Positions 7,085 to 7,791 of a DNA stretch of 7,791 nucleotides are shown in pieces. The position numbers and the translations under genes are program-made. Within the stretch, counting starts at the first letter, position 1. Each line of letters starts with the position of its first letter. The notes below the pieces were generated by a model. The model was not told where the DNA came from, searched no databases, and saw nothing but the letters and a program-made list of their open reading frames with translations. This stretch comes from a bacterium UBP1_UBA4783. Its GTDB lineage: Bacteria; Krumholzibacteriota; Krumholzibacteriia; Krumholzibacteriales; Krumholzibacteriaceae. The stretch is taken from positions 6,054-13,844 of the forward strand of contig DHHB01000054.1 of NCBI GenBank assembly GCA_002403075.1, written 5' to 3'.

Positions 7085-7791
7085 ATGAGAATGACTGGAG
7101 CCTTCGTCGTAATCGCTCTGCTCGCGTGCGCGCCGCCGGACCGGAGCGCCGCGCAGACGCTCGGGCCGCGGGACGTTCTCGGGCGCGCGACGGCGCAGAA
7201 GGGAGAGCCCGCGGGCTCCGCGGAAGCCGCGCAGATCGCCGCGGCGGCTTCCGCGGCGTCGCCGTATCTGGAACAGGCGGTCGATCCGTCCGAGTACGTC
7301 CTCGGGCCGGGAGACGAGCTCATCGTGAGCGTCGTCGGTCCCGATTCGAGAACGTTCGTCGCGGTCGTGCTCCCGGAGGGAGATCTCTTCCTGCCCGAGA
7401 TCGGCGCCGTGAGGGCGGACGGCCTCACGCTCGACGCCTTCCGCGCGTCGCTCGCCGAGACGATAGCGCGCCACTTCCGGAACGTCGATCTCTACTGCTA
7501 CCTCAAGACGCCCGCCCGGCTGCGCGTCTTCGTGACCGGCGAGGTCGAGAAGCCGGGCGCGGTCGAGGCTTCGGGGGTCGAGCGCGTCACCGACGCGATC
7601 GCGAAGGCGGGAGGCGCCACGATCTCCGGGTCGTCGCGCCTCGTCACCGTCGAGCGCGGCGGCGAGCTTATCGGAGTCGACCTGCAGCGCTTCCTCAAGA
7701 TGGGGGATTTCAAGAACAATCCCTACCTGCGCAGCGGCGACCGCATCCACGTCCCGCCGAAGGGTAGGTACGCGACCATCTTCGGCGAGGT
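7085..7791 (+). CDS. Polysaccharide export protein, Wza/GfcE-like, with SLBB domain (3' truncated by window edge)
   Basis: The frame is open to the window end and gives 235 residues. Residues 4-14 are a hydrophobic signal sequence ending LLAC at 12-15, which could be a lipobox as in Wza; SAA before Q24 is an alternative signal peptidase I site. A low-complexity Ala/Gln/Glu linker follows to about residue 58. The Poly_export domain begins at EYVLGPGDELIVSV (70-83), with the strand motif VVLPEGDLFLPEIGAVRADGLT (94-115, numbers approximate at the ends). An SLBB domain starts at LRVFVTGEVEKPGAV (146-160), and LRSGDRIHVPPKG followed by YATIFGE looks like entry into a second SLBB. Proteins of this family form the outer-membrane or periplasm-spanning channel that releases capsule or exopolysaccharide, working with a Wzc-type chain-length regulator. 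It probably opens a polysaccharide locus to the right. The family is clear; lipidation is uncertain. Confidence 0.9.
   Translation, partial: MRMTGAFVVIALLACAPPDRSAAQTLGPRDVLGRATAQKGEPAGSAEAAQIAAAASAASPYLEQAVDPSEYVLGPGDELIVSVVGPDSRTFVAVVLPEGDLFLPEIGAVRADGLTLDAFRASLAETIARHFRNVDLYCYLKTPARLRVFVTGEVEKPGAVEASGVERVTDAIAKAGGATISGSSRLVTVERGGELIGVDLQRFLKMGDFKNNPYLRSGDRIHVPPKGRYATIFGE

Noticed and set aside
7062..7088. Eight-codon mini-ORF (MKNPRSSK) whose TGA overlaps the export gene ATG
   Set aside because: No convincing ribosome site upstream; the overlap is compatible with chance in a short A-rich patch.
7126..7767. A 213-codon + strand frame overlapping the export gene
   Set aside because: Its translation is Arg/Ala/Gly-rich without domain features, while the alternative frame from 7085 carries a signal peptide, Poly_export and SLBB motifs and stays open to the window end.

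Overview
This is a strongly GC-rich bacterial chromosomal window. Nearly every third codon position is G or C, and long spurious open frames run antisense to the real genes. All supported genes lie on the + strand and are tightly packed. The genes are the 3' end of cinA, a flavodoxin-fold oxidoreductase, thpR (2H phosphoesterase), a YihY/BrkB membrane protein, recA, recX, alaS, and the 5' part of a polysaccharide export (Wza-type) gene that runs off the right edge. The exporter family implies an outer membrane. The combination would suit a GC-rich diderm, for example a member of the FCB group, Gemmatimonadota, Acidobacteriota or a deltaproteobacterial lineage. The sequence alone does not let me choose, so this is inference.

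Left block (1-2404): cinA ends at 109. A flavin reductase-like gene follows, with a Shine-Dalgarno sequence (SD) that places its start at GTG 152. Next is thpR, and after only 7 bases the six-helix YihY family gene. cinA and thpR near recA is a familiar bacterial arrangement; the flavoprotein and YihY genes are additions within it.

Centre (2405-2573): the only sizeable intergenic stretch apart from the one before the exporter gene. It carries a well-formed housekeeping promoter (TTGAAA, 17 bases, TATAAA, with an extended -10 TG). A long dyad covers its -35 element. The leader of about 112 bases is GC- and purine-rich and contains an orphan perfect SD sequence and a second short dyad. I found no canonical SOS box of the E. 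coli, Gram-positive or alphaproteobacterial type.

RecA-RecX-AlaRS block (2574-7007): recX overlaps recA by 11 bases and alaS overlaps recX by ATGA, so the three are probably co-transcribed and translationally coupled. RecA performs homologous strand exchange, RecX modulates RecA filaments, and AlaRS charges tRNA-Ala and clears Ser/Gly mischarging. This order is widely conserved in bacteria.

Right edge (7008-7791): a GC hairpin without a U-tract, then a secreted polysaccharide export protein with Poly_export and SLBB domains. It probably opens an exopolysaccharide or capsule locus outside the window.

I see no mobile element, CRISPR array, RNA gene or clearly new multi-gene system. The most unusual points are an Asp in place of the second Cys of an iron-sulfur-like motif in the flavoprotein, the dyad over the recA -35 element, the odd recA leader, and a RecA with a basic N-terminal extension and no acidic tail.
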